Assembly (NCBI RefSeq): GCF_015097055.1
Contig: NZ_AP023366.1
Location: 62,001-126,000 of the forward strand
DNA from: Effusibacillus dendaii
GTDB taxonomy: Bacteria > Bacillota > Bacilli > Tumebacillales > Effusibacillaceae
Direction of reading: 5' to 3'
Length of the DNA stretch: 64,000 nt
Positions 7,557 to 16,139 of the stretch are shown piece after piece. Every line of letters begins with the position of its first letter. Position 1 is the stretch's first letter. The translations under genes were made by a program, and so were the position numbers. Below the pieces are notes generated by a model. It ran no database searches. It was not told the DNA's origin and was given only the letters and a program-made list of their open reading frames with translations.

Positions 7557-8438
7557 TTGAATAGGCATTTGGCATCTCTAGTTTTTGCGGGGGCTGTTTT
7601 TTCTGCATCCCTCGGCATCGCAAACGCGCAAACGGTGTCGTCCGACACAGCGGCGTCAGCATCGACTACAATGTCAACGGTGAAAGAACCATCACCTTCA
7701 TCGACGCCATCCGCAGCATCTTCGTTACCGGATGTAACGAAACAGACGCTATCACAAACCACGTCGTCACAATCTTCAACCGCATCGCCTGATACAAAAT
7801 CAGCTCCCGCTTCCACTCCAGAGCCATCGGAGAATATTCTGGCGTTTGGGTCACAAGGAGATAAAGTGACTGCGATTCAGCAGCAGTTACGGATTTTGGG
7901 ATATTTCACATATCCTTCAAACACTGGTTATTATGGTGAATTGACTGAAGGTGCCGTGAAAGCATTCCAAAAGGACAACGGAATTGAAGTAACAGGCAAA
8001 GTGGGCCCGACAACCGCCAAAATATTGGCAGACGTGGCTGCTAAAAACGAGGCGAATTGGAAGCAGTCAAACGCTGCCAAATCTTCTCAGTTGATTGATA
8101 CGGCTGAATCGTTGATCGGCACGCCTTATGCTTGGGGCGGTACCAGTCCAAGCGGGTTCGACTGTTCCGGTTTTGTGAATTATGTTTTTAAGAATACAAA
8201 AGGTATTCAACTGGGCCGCACCACTGGAGATATGTATTCGGAAGGCACACCGGTCACTGATCTGCAGCCCGGAGACCTTGTATTCTTTGCCACGTATTCC
8301 TCGGGACCGTCACATGTAGGCATCTATGTGGGTGACAACCAGTTCATTTCGTCGACCGATTCCTACGGAGTCAAAATCGACAGCCTGAGCAATTCGTATT
8401 GGGGCCCCCGATATTTGGGCGCAAAGCGCATCGGTTAA
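7557..8438 (+). CDS. Secreted NlpC/P60 peptidoglycan endopeptidase with PG-binding domain
   Basis: 293 aa. Signal peptide 1-24 (cleavage after ANA), a Ser/Thr/Pro-rich linker (about 26-90), a PG_binding_1 domain (about 95-155: QGDKVTAIQQQLRILGYF) and a C-terminal NlpC/P60 domain (about 175-293) with catalytic Cys203 (GFDCSGFVNYVF) and His253 (GPSHVGIYVG). It should cleave the D-Glu-to-diamino-acid bond of stem peptides outside the cell. TTG 7557 has an AGGAGGA site 6 bp upstream. The c-di-AMP riboswitch directly upstream couples wall remodelling to turgor/c-di-AMP status; this is established for the class, inferred here. Confidence 0.93.
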   Translation: MNRHLASLVFAGAVFSASLGIANAQTVSSDTAASASTTMSTVKEPSPSSTPSAASSLPDVTKQTLSQTTSSQSSTASPDTKSAPASTPEPSENILAFGSQGDKVTAIQQQLRILGYFTYPSNTGYYGELTEGAVKAFQKDNGIEVTGKVGPTTAKILADVAAKNEANWKQSNAAKSSQLIDTAESLIGTPYAWGGTSPSGFDCSGFVNYVFKNTKGIQLGRTTGDMYSEGTPVTDLQPGDLVFFATYSSGPSHVGIYVGDNQFISSTDSYGVKIDSLSNSYWGPRYLGAKRIG

Positions 8439-8519
8439 ACTACAGAAAAATTAGCAAAGCCTGATTAAATCGTCATAACCCCGCCCAGTGGAGAAGAGTA
8501 CAAATAGAAAGATTTAGGC

Positions 8520-8567
8520 AGCGACCGTTTCCCGGTATTTAACCGGGGAGCGGTCGCTAAGCTTTTT
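8520..8567 (+). terminator. Terminator after the NlpC/P60 gene
   Basis: GCGACCG (8521-8527) pairs with CGGTCGC (8551-8557), and the inner CCCGGT (8531-8536) pairs with ACCGGG (8542-8547). A CTTTTTC run follows. Confidence 0.75.
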
Positions 8568-8574
8568 CTGAAAA

Positions 8575-8800
8575 CGATTATGGTTTTGGAAGAAAATATA
8601 ATCTTCTATGTACTTGATTCGCTTCAGATAGTATGCGAGGGTTTGATAAATAGATTTTTTCTGTCTTTAAGTGGGAAAAGAAGGACTCGATACAGGCATT
8701 ATCCAGACAAATTTGTTCTGCGTGAATGGCTACCCGATAGGTCGAGCTTTTTGAGTTTCGATTGAATACCTTGGAAGTGTGTTGAAACCCTTATTTGGAA
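8575..8800 (-). pseudogene. IS3-family (IS150-like) transposase OrfB remnant
   Basis: On the minus strand the frame around 8600-8690 reads CLDNACIESFFSHLKTEK, matching the DDE-transposase signature NCLDNAxxEsFFxxLKxE near the C-terminus of IS3-family OrfB. Just upstream, in another frame, FQGIQSKLKKLDLSGSHSRR corresponds to the segment that normally precedes it. At least one frameshift (near 8712) therefore separates two homologous pieces. Only about 75 codons remain, without start, without the first two catalytic Asp residues and without recognisable terminal repeats. It is a dead fragment. The family call rests on the CLDNA...FFSHLKTE motif. Confidence 0.75.
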
Positions 8801-8914
8801 TGGAGGAACCACCCCTACCCTTAATATCTATTATAAGAATGCGGCTTTTCCAGTTCGTGTCTCTAATAGTATAATAAGTAATTATTACTCGATCGTAAAA
8901 AGAAACTGCTGCCA

Positions 8915-9062
8915 GTGTCGACTCCAAGGAAACCAAATACTTTTATAGGTTCATCAAGGGAAGCTATCGACCTGGCAGATGCCGTACGTTCTCAGATTAG
9001 TCAGTATACTCAGGTTTCTCCCTGGTACGGCGGTACATTTCGCAGAAACGATCAAAATATTC
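8915..9062 (+). pseudogene. Truncated TIR-like nucleotide-binding effector (CAP12/PF10137-type), N-terminal fragment
   Basis: From GTG 8915 the frame reads MSTPRKPNTFIGSSREAIDL and continues through LADAVRSQ and a VSPWYGGTF segment. This fits the start of the TIR-like predicted nucleotide-binding domain (IFIGSSSEGL...A.AV...L......V..W..G.F) found in CBASS and related antiphage effectors. Homology stops around residue 48; the frame continues with unrelated sequence to a stop at 9232. The family domain is normally about 125 residues, so this is a truncated leftover beside an IS3 remnant. The family call is by pattern, not by search. Confidence 0.6.
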
Positions 9063-9216
9063 TTATAATTGATATAATTCCATCTTACATAAAAAAACAC
9101 CTGCAAAGCAGTGCATCACCACAAAGGGTTCGGCGACTGCCTGCAGGGTGCGTTCACGCCTGCTCCGTCCTCCACATAAATTGGCAGAAAAGAAACAGCC
9201 AGAGGAGACTGCCATT

Positions 9217-9504
9217 ATGTGGACCTATCTGATGATTGCGGTGGCAAGCGGTTTAATTGAGTATTTTGCGCTGTCCACCTTTCGCATTTATCGAGATATT
9301 ATAAACGATTTTTTGCCTGAGCTTGCCAGCCAAAGTGAACAACCCGTGCAAGCGGATCTGATTCAAATACTGCTGACAAACCGATTCTGGCGGCTGACAA
9401 TGGTGCTGCCGGTGGCTTTTCTTTGCACCTTTATTTTGTTTCCTTATGATTTGTTAAAAGGCCTGTATTGGTTACAGGCCCAGATTGGCAAGTTGTTTTT
9501 TTAG
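9217..9504 (+). CDS. Small two-span membrane protein, unknown function
   Basis: 95 aa. A hydrophobic N-terminus (MWTYLMIAVASGLIEYFALS) and a second span around residues 67-88 (LTMVLPVAFLCTFILFPYDL) flank a short soluble loop. ATG 9217 has an AGAGGAG site 9 bp upstream. A longer reading from 9148 is possible but lacks a ribosome site. I do not recognise the family. It sits between the truncated effector fragment and a terminator, isolated from other genes. Confidence 0.6.
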   Translation: MWTYLMIAVASGLIEYFALSTFRIYRDIINDFLPELASQSEQPVQADLIQILLTNRFWRLTMVLPVAFLCTFILFPYDLLKGLYWLQAQIGKLFF

Positions 9505-9528
9505 GCTTGGCGGAGCCAAGTTTTTTTA
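9505..9528 (+). terminator. Terminator after the small membrane protein gene
   Basis: CTTGGC-GGA-GCCAAG hairpin followed directly by TTTTTTT. Confidence 0.85.
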
Positions 9529-9536
9529 ACAGCTTA

Positions 9537-9580
9537 GAAAGTATAAAAATGTGATATTCCATCACCATTTTTATACTTTC
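9537..9580. repeat. Long near-perfect palindrome
   Basis: GAAAGTATAAAAATG (9537-9551) pairs with CATTTTTATACTTTC (9566-9580). The pairing continues inward as TGAT/ATCA, with one bulged base and a 5-nt loop, about 19 bp in all. It has no T tail outside the stem and so does not look like an ordinary terminator. Confidence 0.7.
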
Positions 9581-9587
9581 GGCTGTC

Positions 9588-9650
9588 GAAAAAGGCTTCC
9601 TCTATTAGACGCTGTTTCTTCTTGAATATGCTTCGGTAGAAGCCTTTTTT
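9588..9650. terminator. Terminator region between convergent genes
   Basis: On the plus strand GCTTC-GGTA-GAAGC is followed by CTTTTTTAAG. On the minus strand an outer stem GGCTTC...GAAGCC is followed by TTTTTC. It probably serves the minus-strand protease gene ending at 9649 and any plus-strand read-through. A similar GCTTC-GAATA-GAAGC terminator follows rpoZ. Confidence 0.6.
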
Positions 9651-11616
9651 AAGAAAGCCCGAATAACGAGCGGAACGGCCACCACCAGGGATGACGATCC
9701 GGTTGCGGGTTCTGATCAGGGGTTGTATTTTGCCGTTGTGCTCTTCTTTGTGATTCTTCAATCGCTTTTGATACGTTAATCAATCCGCTCCCGAAGTAAG
9801 GATCTTGTCCCGGCGCCCCCAGATCGCTGGCAGTGTGCTGAATGATATCTCGCACTTCATTGGCATGCAGATTCGGGTTGATGGAACGGATTAACCCGGC
9901 TAAACCGGCCACATGCGGAGACGCCATCGATGTGCCGGACATGGCGGCGTAACGGGAATCGGGGAATGTGCTTGCAATCGAAACGCCTGGCGCGGACACA
10001 CCCGCGTGCCCCCCATAGTTTGAAAAAGTGGCTCGTTTGCCATCCTGATCTACTGCCGTCACGGCCAGTACGTTAGGATAAGCGGCCGGATAGCTGGGTT
10101 TGTCTGTGTCATCGTTTCCCATCGCGGCTACGACCAATACATCCTTGCTTGTTGCATATTGAATCGCCTGCTCCAAATAGCTGGAATTTTCATATTCCCC
10201 GAGCGACAGATTGATCACTTCCGCCCCGTGGTCTGCCGCCCATCGAATTCCATCCGCAATGTCATAGACAGTTCCGGAACCGTCTGTATCCAACGCTTTA
10301 ACAGGCATCACTTTGGAATTCCAGTTCATGCCGGCAACACCTTCCACATTGTTGGTTCGCGCCACGATCACACCGGCGACATGCGTGCCATGCCCGTTGT
10401 CGTCTGCAGTGTTGTCGCTGTCATCAATCATGTTGTGACCCGCTACCAATTGCCCCTCAAACTCCGGATGATCTGCATCCACCCCGGTGTCCACCACAGC
10501 AATAATCGTATGCGAATTGCCGGTTGTGTATTTCCAGGCATGTTCAATCTGGATTTTCGGGAAATTCCATTGGTACCTTGGATAAAGGGGATCGTTTGGC
10601 ACTTCGTTGTTCCGCATTTTTTTGTTCGGTTCCACCATTTTTACGTTCATTTTCTTGAAATAAGCGATCATCTGATCGGCTGACTGCGAGTGGGAGCGAA
10701 ACACAAAAGATGGAATATGGTTTCGCTTGACCAGTTTTCCGTCGATGTCCGACAGAATTTTTTGCAGGGCTGCCGCATCCGGTTCCTGATGAAACTGAAC
10801 AACCACCTCATTATGGATCCGCTTCGGCTGCCCATCCTGTGAAGCGGATTGTATCATGTGGGACGCGGTATTCCAACGTGTGCCGTCAACATCTTTCGAG
10901 GCTACCTTTGCGCCGCCTATGGCGGGCGGCTGCTCCGGGTGGAACAGAACTTGTTCTCCGTCCTTTGTATTCAGGTGAGTCTGCGTCCCCATCCGTCCAT
11001 CCACATGGTCTGCTACATCCCGCAAGAATCCCATTTCCACTTCGGCAGCCAGAATACCGGTCGACCGGTATTGATGCATCATCGGAACTGCCATGGAAAC
11101 AAACAGCTTGTTTTGTTTTGTCTTATCTTCATATAAATCGGTTGCGTAAAATTGGCCGGTCTTCTGCACGCCCTGTACGCTTTCCTGCAGCCGTTGCGAC
11201 TGGCCGGAAACGCCTGTGGAAACGTTTTTTCCGTCAGGCAGGCGCAGGACGATTGACCGGAATTGGCGATGCTCCTGCAGCGCGTCTGTTATCAGTTTTT
11301 GCCGCAGAGCGGCGTCAGTTGTGTGATCTAAAAGATTGGCGAGATGCTGTAGCACCGTACGGCAGTCCCGTATGCATAAAGCGGTGGTTACCGCCATGTC
11401 TTGCGCGGCGATATCCGCCCTGGTTTGCGTGCCTGTAACATGTGCCCGCATATCGGTTCGATTCGCGGAGTTTAGCAAATGGGGACCATTTCCCCTGTGG
11501 AGTTCGGCAATTCGCGGCGGGTTTTGCAAAGACAAATGAAAGGGACGCGGCCCCAAAATGGCTGTCATGGCGACCAGCAGGGCGGCGGTCAGACTTCCCC
11601 AAACATATCGTTTCAT
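9649..11616 (-). CDS. Secreted subtilisin-like serine protease (S8) with N-terminal Cache/PDC-like domain
   Basis: 655 aa, much longer than subtilisin. A hydrophobic N-terminus (about 7-22) acts as signal or anchor. Residues about 70-235 look like a PDC/Cache sensory fold (FRSIVLRLPDGKNVSTG, then LFVSMAVPM and STGILAAEVEMGFL), unusual for a protease. Residues 265-330 resemble an I9-type propeptide. The peptidase domain carries Asp376 (VVDTGVDADHPEF), His409 (NGHGTHVAG), oxyanion Asn501 (AAMGND) and Ser563 (GTSMASPH). The triad is complete, so it should be active outside the cell. It is transcribed alone on the minus strand. The Cache-like call is by pattern of strands and motifs and less sure than the protease domain. 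Confidence 0.9.
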   Translation of the reverse strand: MKRYVWGSLTAALLVAMTAILGPRPFHLSLQNPPRIAELHRGNGPHLLNSANRTDMRAHVTGTQTRADIAAQDMAVTTALCIRDCRTVLQHLANLLDHTTDAALRQKLITDALQEHRQFRSIVLRLPDGKNVSTGVSGQSQRLQESVQGVQKTGQFYATDLYEDKTKQNKLFVSMAVPMMHQYRSTGILAAEVEMGFLRDVADHVDGRMGTQTHLNTKDGEQVLFHPEQPPAIGGAKVASKDVDGTRWNTASHMIQSASQDGQPKRIHNEVVVQFHQEPDAAALQKILSDIDGKLVKRNHIPSFVFRSHSQSADQMIAYFKKMNVKMVEPNKKMRNNEVPNDPLYPRYQWNFPKIQIEHAWKYTTGNSHTIIAVVDTGVDADHPEFEGQLVAGHNMIDDSDNTADDNGHGTHVAGVIVARTNNVEGVAGMNWNSKVMPVKALDTDGSGTVYDIADGIRWAADHGAEVINLSLGEYENSSYLEQAIQYATSKDVLVVAAMGNDDTDKPSYPAAYPNVLAVTAVDQDGKRATFSNYGGHAGVSAPGVSIASTFPDSRYAAMSGTSMASPHVAGLAGLIRSINPNLHANEVRDIIQHTASDLGAPGQDPYFGSGLINVSKAIEESQRRAQRQNTTPDQNPQPDRHPWWWPFRSLFGLS

Positions 11617-11771
11617 GCGAATCCTCCTCGTCTTAGGTGCTGAGCGGGTGATGCACGTTCCGCCTGTTTTGCGAATAGTTTGCCACGCCTGGTCAAAAGA
11701 AACACTGCAAAATTTTTCATCTGTGACCGGGCATACTACCTGTAATCTGGTAGGCAGGAAAGGAAGATTAC

Positions 11772-13349
11772 ATGTTACTGCATCTTTTTGGGTCCTGGCT
11801 GCTGATCATGCTGATTTTGCTTTATACGCCTGCTTTGTTCAGCGGGGATGCAGATACAGCGCGTAACTACCTAAATACGATTGCGCAAATACTGGCTACG
11901 ATTTTTACGCTTTCCATATCGATTGTAATGGTCGCTGTTCAAATGACGGCGAGTAAATACAGTCATCGGATTCTCGATTTTTATGTGCGGTTTCCCTATA
12001 ATGTTTCTCTGTTTTCACTTTATTTGTTAACGATTTTCCATTCGATCTATATGCTCTCCCAGATTGAAGAATTGGGAACGGGGCTGGTCAGTGTCGAATT
12101 GGACCGGCGAATCAGTTCTGATTTGATTTTGTTGATTATCGGGTTTATTTGGCTGTTGGTATACCTGTATGCGGTGATGAAACTGATGAAACCGGAAACG
12201 ATTATCAGCACCATCGAAAAGGAGTATCTGCAGGCGTATAACCGTGGCGACTACCGGGAGGCATTGGTCAAAATCGAGCAGATTGCCGATATTGGGAAAC
12301 GGTCCGTGAATGATATGGACACCATGACCGCCATTCGCTGTGTCAAAAATATTGCCGACATGCTGCATAATACCCGTTTGCCTACAGCCGAGCAGGACAA
12401 AGTATTGTGGTACCATCAACGGATCGTTGAGCAGTTGCAGGGGCTTGCCAGCATTTCTGTAAATCAGCGGGAAACAGCCGTTTCGGGAGCCATTTTGCAT
12501 GAAATGCTGGAAATGGGGATGAAGTACGTGGAAAGCGGCTCCTTAAAAGCGGCCGCCGTGATTGTCGAAGGATATCGCCAGATTGTGTTAAACAGCCTGG
12601 CTGGACAGCAGCAGCTTCACCTGGTTGGAATCGTGATCCAACACATTTATGAAATCAGCTGCGCGGTTGTCCGACAGGGGTCTGACAAAGAATCGGTGCA
12701 TACGTTCGTCATCACTGCGTTTCGCCGACTGCGGCAAATCGGCAGGCAGGTGACAGCCAGTGAACTGCACGGCCATTCTTTTGTAGCCCAGCATATCGTG
12801 TCGAACGCATTTGGACGATTGTTGGCGACGATTATCGAGAAAGACGGCCCCGTTTTTCCGCACCCGTTGATCTATGAGTTGTTTAATGAATATGTCGGTC
12901 TCATTAAACTGTTGTTTACGCATGGGGATCTGAAGGATACGGTGACCGTCACCACCTGGATGCGGGAGGAGATCGAGACGCATCGCTCAGATCTGCAAAC
13001 GGTGCGTCCGTACTTGTATCTTTTCTTGCTGTTGGCCTCGATTGCCTTATATCTGCGGCAGCAATCGATCGTGACGGTACTGGTGCGGGCGGTTGGCAAA
13101 TATTTCGAACCGGATCCGGACCTGCTTGCGCAAATACTGGACAACCGGTTGCAAATCCGGAAGCTCTATGACTTTCAGGAACCGCAGCGTTATTTGCAGG
13201 AAGTGTTTCTGCTGTGGAAAGGGTATTACCTGTACGCGAAACAGTATCCGGAAGGACCCAAGGAGGTTGCCCCGGTCGTACTTGAACAGCCTTCCCGGTG
13301 GGTGGATCTGTTTGACGGGATGGAGCCAAACGAATTTTTGCGCAGTTAA
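11772..13349 (+). CDS. DUF2254-type membrane protein
   Basis: 525 aa. Hydrophobic segments at the N-terminus (LLIMLILLYTPALF), near residues 35-65 (ILATIFTLSISIVMVAVQM) and 80-140 are followed by a long soluble C-terminal region of about 370 residues rich in helices. The motif IFTLSISIVMVAVQMTASKYSHRIL is characteristic of the DUF2254 family of predicted inner-membrane proteins of unknown function. ATG 11772 follows AGGAAAGGAAG. The next gene begins within 75 bp, so the two are probably co-transcribed. It is divergent from the subtilase gene. Confidence 0.75.
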   Translation: MLLHLFGSWLLIMLILLYTPALFSGDADTARNYLNTIAQILATIFTLSISIVMVAVQMTASKYSHRILDFYVRFPYNVSLFSLYLLTIFHSIYMLSQIEELGTGLVSVELDRRISSDLILLIIGFIWLLVYLYAVMKLMKPETIISTIEKEYLQAYNRGDYREALVKIEQIADIGKRSVNDMDTMTAIRCVKNIADMLHNTRLPTAEQDKVLWYHQRIVEQLQGLASISVNQRETAVSGAILHEMLEMGMKYVESGSLKAAAVIVEGYRQIVLNSLAGQQQLHLVGIVIQHIYEISCAVVRQGSDKESVHTFVITAFRRLRQIGRQVTASELHGHSFVAQHIVSNAFGRLLATIIEKDGPVFPHPLIYELFNEYVGLIKLLFTHGDLKDTVTVTTWMREEIETHRSDLQTVRPYLYLFLLLASIALYLRQQSIVTVLVRAVGKYFEPDPDLLAQILDNRLQIRKLYDFQEPQRYLQEVFLLWKGYYLYAKQYPEGPKEVAPVVLEQPSRWVDLFDGMEPNEFLRS

Positions 13350-13423
13350 TGAGGCTGATTCAGCGCCTTTGCAGCATGTCCCTTCTCGCACGGACATACA
13401 ATGTGTCGAGGGAGGATGCGGCT

Positions 13424-15052
13424 GTGCAGAAAAGAAAATGGATCCTGATGATGGTTGCCTCAATTTGTCTGATCGTCTTATTCCAAACGGGATTGGTTTG
13501 GTCCAATATGCAGCATGAAAAGCTTGCGGCTGGCCCGTTCAGTCGGGCGGCATCGCTTGACAGCGCCCTTTCGGTTGTGCCGCAACAACTTTCGGACGAT
13601 GAATTCGTCTATTTGACAGACCATGCCATGGTGCGGATGAAACTGATAGAGGGCAGGCTGCAGCCGGTCCAAAAATGGTCGCTGCCCAGTCCGTCGCTTG
13701 CCGCCGCCAAGCAACTGAAGGTCGTAGGCGATGCCGTTTACTGGATCGCAGAGGATTCGTTGTTTCGCAGTCAGCGGGAGCATGAGGAGTGGGGTCCCGT
13801 CCACGATTTAGGGAAAGCATTTGCATTTGACGTGATCGTTGGGGCGGACGGAGCTCAGTATATTACGGTGAGTGATGATCGGCAGATCGGGATTGCGGTT
13901 TGGCAAAACAATCAAATCTATCGCTTGCGTCAAATTGCTCTGCAGGATGTAGTCTGGCTTCACACCAGGCTGGAAGAAAACGGACGATTGTCAATCGCAT
14001 CGATTGCGGAATCCGGTTCTGTCGATCGTGCATTGTGGTGGACAACGTTCAATGCGGTCGCCGTTAAGTTGGAGGGGCAGACCAAGATCGGGTCGTTCCA
14101 ACTGCCTCACGGGACCGATTTTCGATCGATTGATTTTCGTTTGACGGATACGGATGCGTACCTGTTTTATACGGCTGGTCCTGTTCATACAGCCGGTTCT
14201 GGTCATACAGCCGGTCCTGTTTATAGAGACGAAACGGCAACGCAAACGGGAGATCGACTGTTTTTACTGACGTTTTCTTTTAAACAACTACAGGCGGTTC
14301 ATTGGAAAGAAATCAAAGTGCTGACCGAATCGGGCACTGTGTCGGGAGGAGATCATAGGAGCCAACCGTCGGCCGATTTTAGCGAATGGGTAGCGTTAAA
14401 CGGAAACATATGGCGGGTTGATTTCAAACAAGGCGAGCCCGTTCGATCGGAAATTGCGGTGGGCCATCAACTGTCCGTCGGACATCCGCTTTTGTTGACA
14501 GAACCGGATTCGAATCATAAAACGCTTGTCTGGTTGAGACGGTCAACGGCGAAAAAAGCGGAATTGCTCTTCTGTACCGACAATCCGGTCGAAAAACAGA
14601 GGATCGATCAATTGACGTCAAAAAATTGGCCGGCTGCTGTAAGCGCAGCGGGGAAACGGCTGGGAGGCGTGGTATTTGCCTTGGCGGCTGTGATCAAATG
14701 GGCGGCAGCGCCTCTTCTCTATCTGGGCTGTTTGTCCGTTTTTCGCCGCCGCTTGAAAAACGCGAGATGGGGCTTTCTGCTGTCCGTTTGCATCGCGTTG
14801 TACATGGCGAATAAACTGCTCTTTATCGGCCAATTTTACGGTCCGCAGTCGGTTTTGTTAATGCCCGAATGGGCCGCCACGCTGTGGGGAAAATATCTGT
14901 CCGCATTTGGCACGGCATTGGCCGGCAGTTGGGCAGCGTATAAAGCGGGCGGCACCGGGGCTGATTTTTCCTCTATTGTCCGTTATGCGGTTTTCTTTAT
15001 GCTGTTTGACATGATTGTCAGCAGTGTCTGGTTTGGTTTTTTTATCAATTGA
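13424..15052 (+). CDS. Large membrane-anchored protein of unknown function
   Basis: 542 aa. An N-terminal span (about 8-26, ILMMVASICLIVLFQTGLVW) is followed by some 400 extracytoplasmic residues that read like a beta-rich propeller-type sequence, then four hydrophobic segments at the C-terminus (from about residue 430). A short internal duplication (AGPVHTAGSGHTAGPVY) is encoded at 14174-14224. I do not recognise a family. GTG 13424 has GGGAGGA 8 bp upstream; an ATG at 13349 overlapping the previous stop is less likely. Partnership with the DUF2254 gene is inferred from spacing only. Confidence 0.7.
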   Translation: MQKRKWILMMVASICLIVLFQTGLVWSNMQHEKLAAGPFSRAASLDSALSVVPQQLSDDEFVYLTDHAMVRMKLIEGRLQPVQKWSLPSPSLAAAKQLKVVGDAVYWIAEDSLFRSQREHEEWGPVHDLGKAFAFDVIVGADGAQYITVSDDRQIGIAVWQNNQIYRLRQIALQDVVWLHTRLEENGRLSIASIAESGSVDRALWWTTFNAVAVKLEGQTKIGSFQLPHGTDFRSIDFRLTDTDAYLFYTAGPVHTAGSGHTAGPVYRDETATQTGDRLFLLTFSFKQLQAVHWKEIKVLTESGTVSGGDHRSQPSADFSEWVALNGNIWRVDFKQGEPVRSEIAVGHQLSVGHPLLLTEPDSNHKTLVWLRRSTAKKAELLFCTDNPVEKQRIDQLTSKNWPAAVSAAGKRLGGVVFALAAVIKWAAAPLLYLGCLSVFRRRLKNARWGFLLSVCIALYMANKLLFIGQFYGPQSVLLMPEWAATLWGKYLSAFGTALAGSWAAYKAGGTGADFSSIVRYAVFFMLFDMIVSSVWFGFFIN

Positions 15053-15347
15053 ACGATTTGCCGACCATGACAGTCAATATAGCGGCGCAAATGACAAGCA
15101 GGACCGGCAGCCGAAAATAAGCGAGTACGGCGGCGATCCCTCCGCCAGCCAAGCCCAGTAAGGGATGCTTCGGATCTACCGATAAAACACCCGGAAAAAT
15201 CAATGCGCCGAGCGCCGCATAAGGAGTGCCCTGTAACCAACGGTTCACCCACGCGGGAAAGTGGAGGCGATCCATCAACAAAGCGGGCAAAAGGCGAGGC
15301 AGCATGGTTACGACAGACATCCCCACCACGATCCATACGAATTCCAT
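15045..15347 (-). CDS. azlD: Branched-chain amino acid export subunit AzlD
   Basis: 100 aa with four hydrophobic segments. The AzlD pattern is visible (VVTMLPRLLPALLM, WLQGTPYAALGALIFPG, LLGLAGGGIAAVLAYF). AzlD is the small partner of AzlC in export of branched-chain amino acids and analogues. The ATG at 15347 has a GGGAG ribosome site; an earlier ATG at 15362 lies too close to AAGGA. It begins 42 bp after azlC ends, on the same strand, so they form an operon. Its 3' end overlaps the convergent membrane-protein gene by 8 bp. Confidence 0.85.
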   Translation of the reverse strand: MEFVWIVVGMSVVTMLPRLLPALLMDRLHFPAWVNRWLQGTPYAALGALIFPGVLSVDPKHPLLGLAGGGIAAVLAYFRLPVLLVICAAILTVMVGKSFN

Positions 15348-15388
15348 ATCACACACTCCCATTCCTTAGAGAATCGAAGAAACGTCGA

Positions 15389-16096
15389 TCAGCGTTTTGT
15401 GGGCAGAAAAACGCCGATAAAACTGGCGATCAGCGTGGCGAATACGATCCGCCAACCGGTGTCCATAAAAAAGCTGAACAGCCAACTGATCAGCATGCTG
15501 ACGACAGCGAGTAAGAGAACCTTGTGTGACTCTCGAACAGCAGGCAGCAGCAGGCCGATAAACATGGCGTATAAGGCGATCGACATACCGGCGCTGACGG
15601 AAGGAGGAATCACGTTGGCCAGTCCAGCTCCAATCAGTGTACCGATGACCCATGAAGCGTAGGTGGTTCCGAACAGTCCGGCCAGGTACGGATAGGATGC
15701 CTGCGGCGATTCGGAAAGTGACTGGTTGTGCGACAGATTCATAGATGTGACAGCGAATGTTTCATCCGTAATAAAAAGCGACAAAGGTGATTTTTGGCGG
15801 ACGGGAAGGTGGCGCAAGAAATTCATCAAGGTCATGCTCATAATCAGTTGACGGAAATTTAAAACGAATGTGGCCGCTACAATTTCAAACAGACCGGCGC
15901 CTGTCAGCCACATACTGACCGCCATGAATTGGCTGGCACCCGCATAAACCAATAACGACATCAAGACGGCCTGAAAAACGGATATGCCAGATTGTGTGGA
16001 CAGGACGCCAAATGTAACCGCAATTGGCAAATAGCCTATCGCAATTGGAACGGAAGCGGCAGTTCCTTGCAAAAATCGATTGTTTTGTAGATTCAT
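15389..16096 (-). CDS. azlC: Branched-chain amino acid export permease AzlC
   Basis: 235 aa, five to seven hydrophobic segments. AzlC signatures include GYLPIAVTFGVLSTQSGISV, VYAGASQFMAVSMW, NFRQLIMSMTL and DETFAVTSMN. With AzlD it forms an amino-acid exporter of the LIV-E type. The start lies 20-odd bp after a weak ribosome site. It is separated from the upstream esterase gene by a long hairpin that could be the esterase terminator or an azlC leader element. No Lrp-type regulator gene sits next to it, unlike the azl operon of Bacillus subtilis. Confidence 0.87.
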   Translation of the reverse strand: MNLQNNRFLQGTAASVPIAIGYLPIAVTFGVLSTQSGISVFQAVLMSLLVYAGASQFMAVSMWLTGAGLFEIVAATFVLNFRQLIMSMTLMNFLRHLPVRQKSPLSLFITDETFAVTSMNLSHNQSLSESPQASYPYLAGLFGTTYASWVIGTLIGAGLANVIPPSVSAGMSIALYAMFIGLLLPAVRESHKVLLLAVVSMLISWLFSFFMDTGWRIVFATLIASFIGVFLPTKR

Positions 16097-16139
16097 TGGA
16101 TTCGCCTCAATCTGATTTGTTCAAAATGATGTAACAGTT

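Noticed and set aside
10159-10683. Plus-strand open frame opposite the subtilase gene
   Set aside because: The minus strand encodes the complete S8 catalytic domain here; the plus frame is its shadow.
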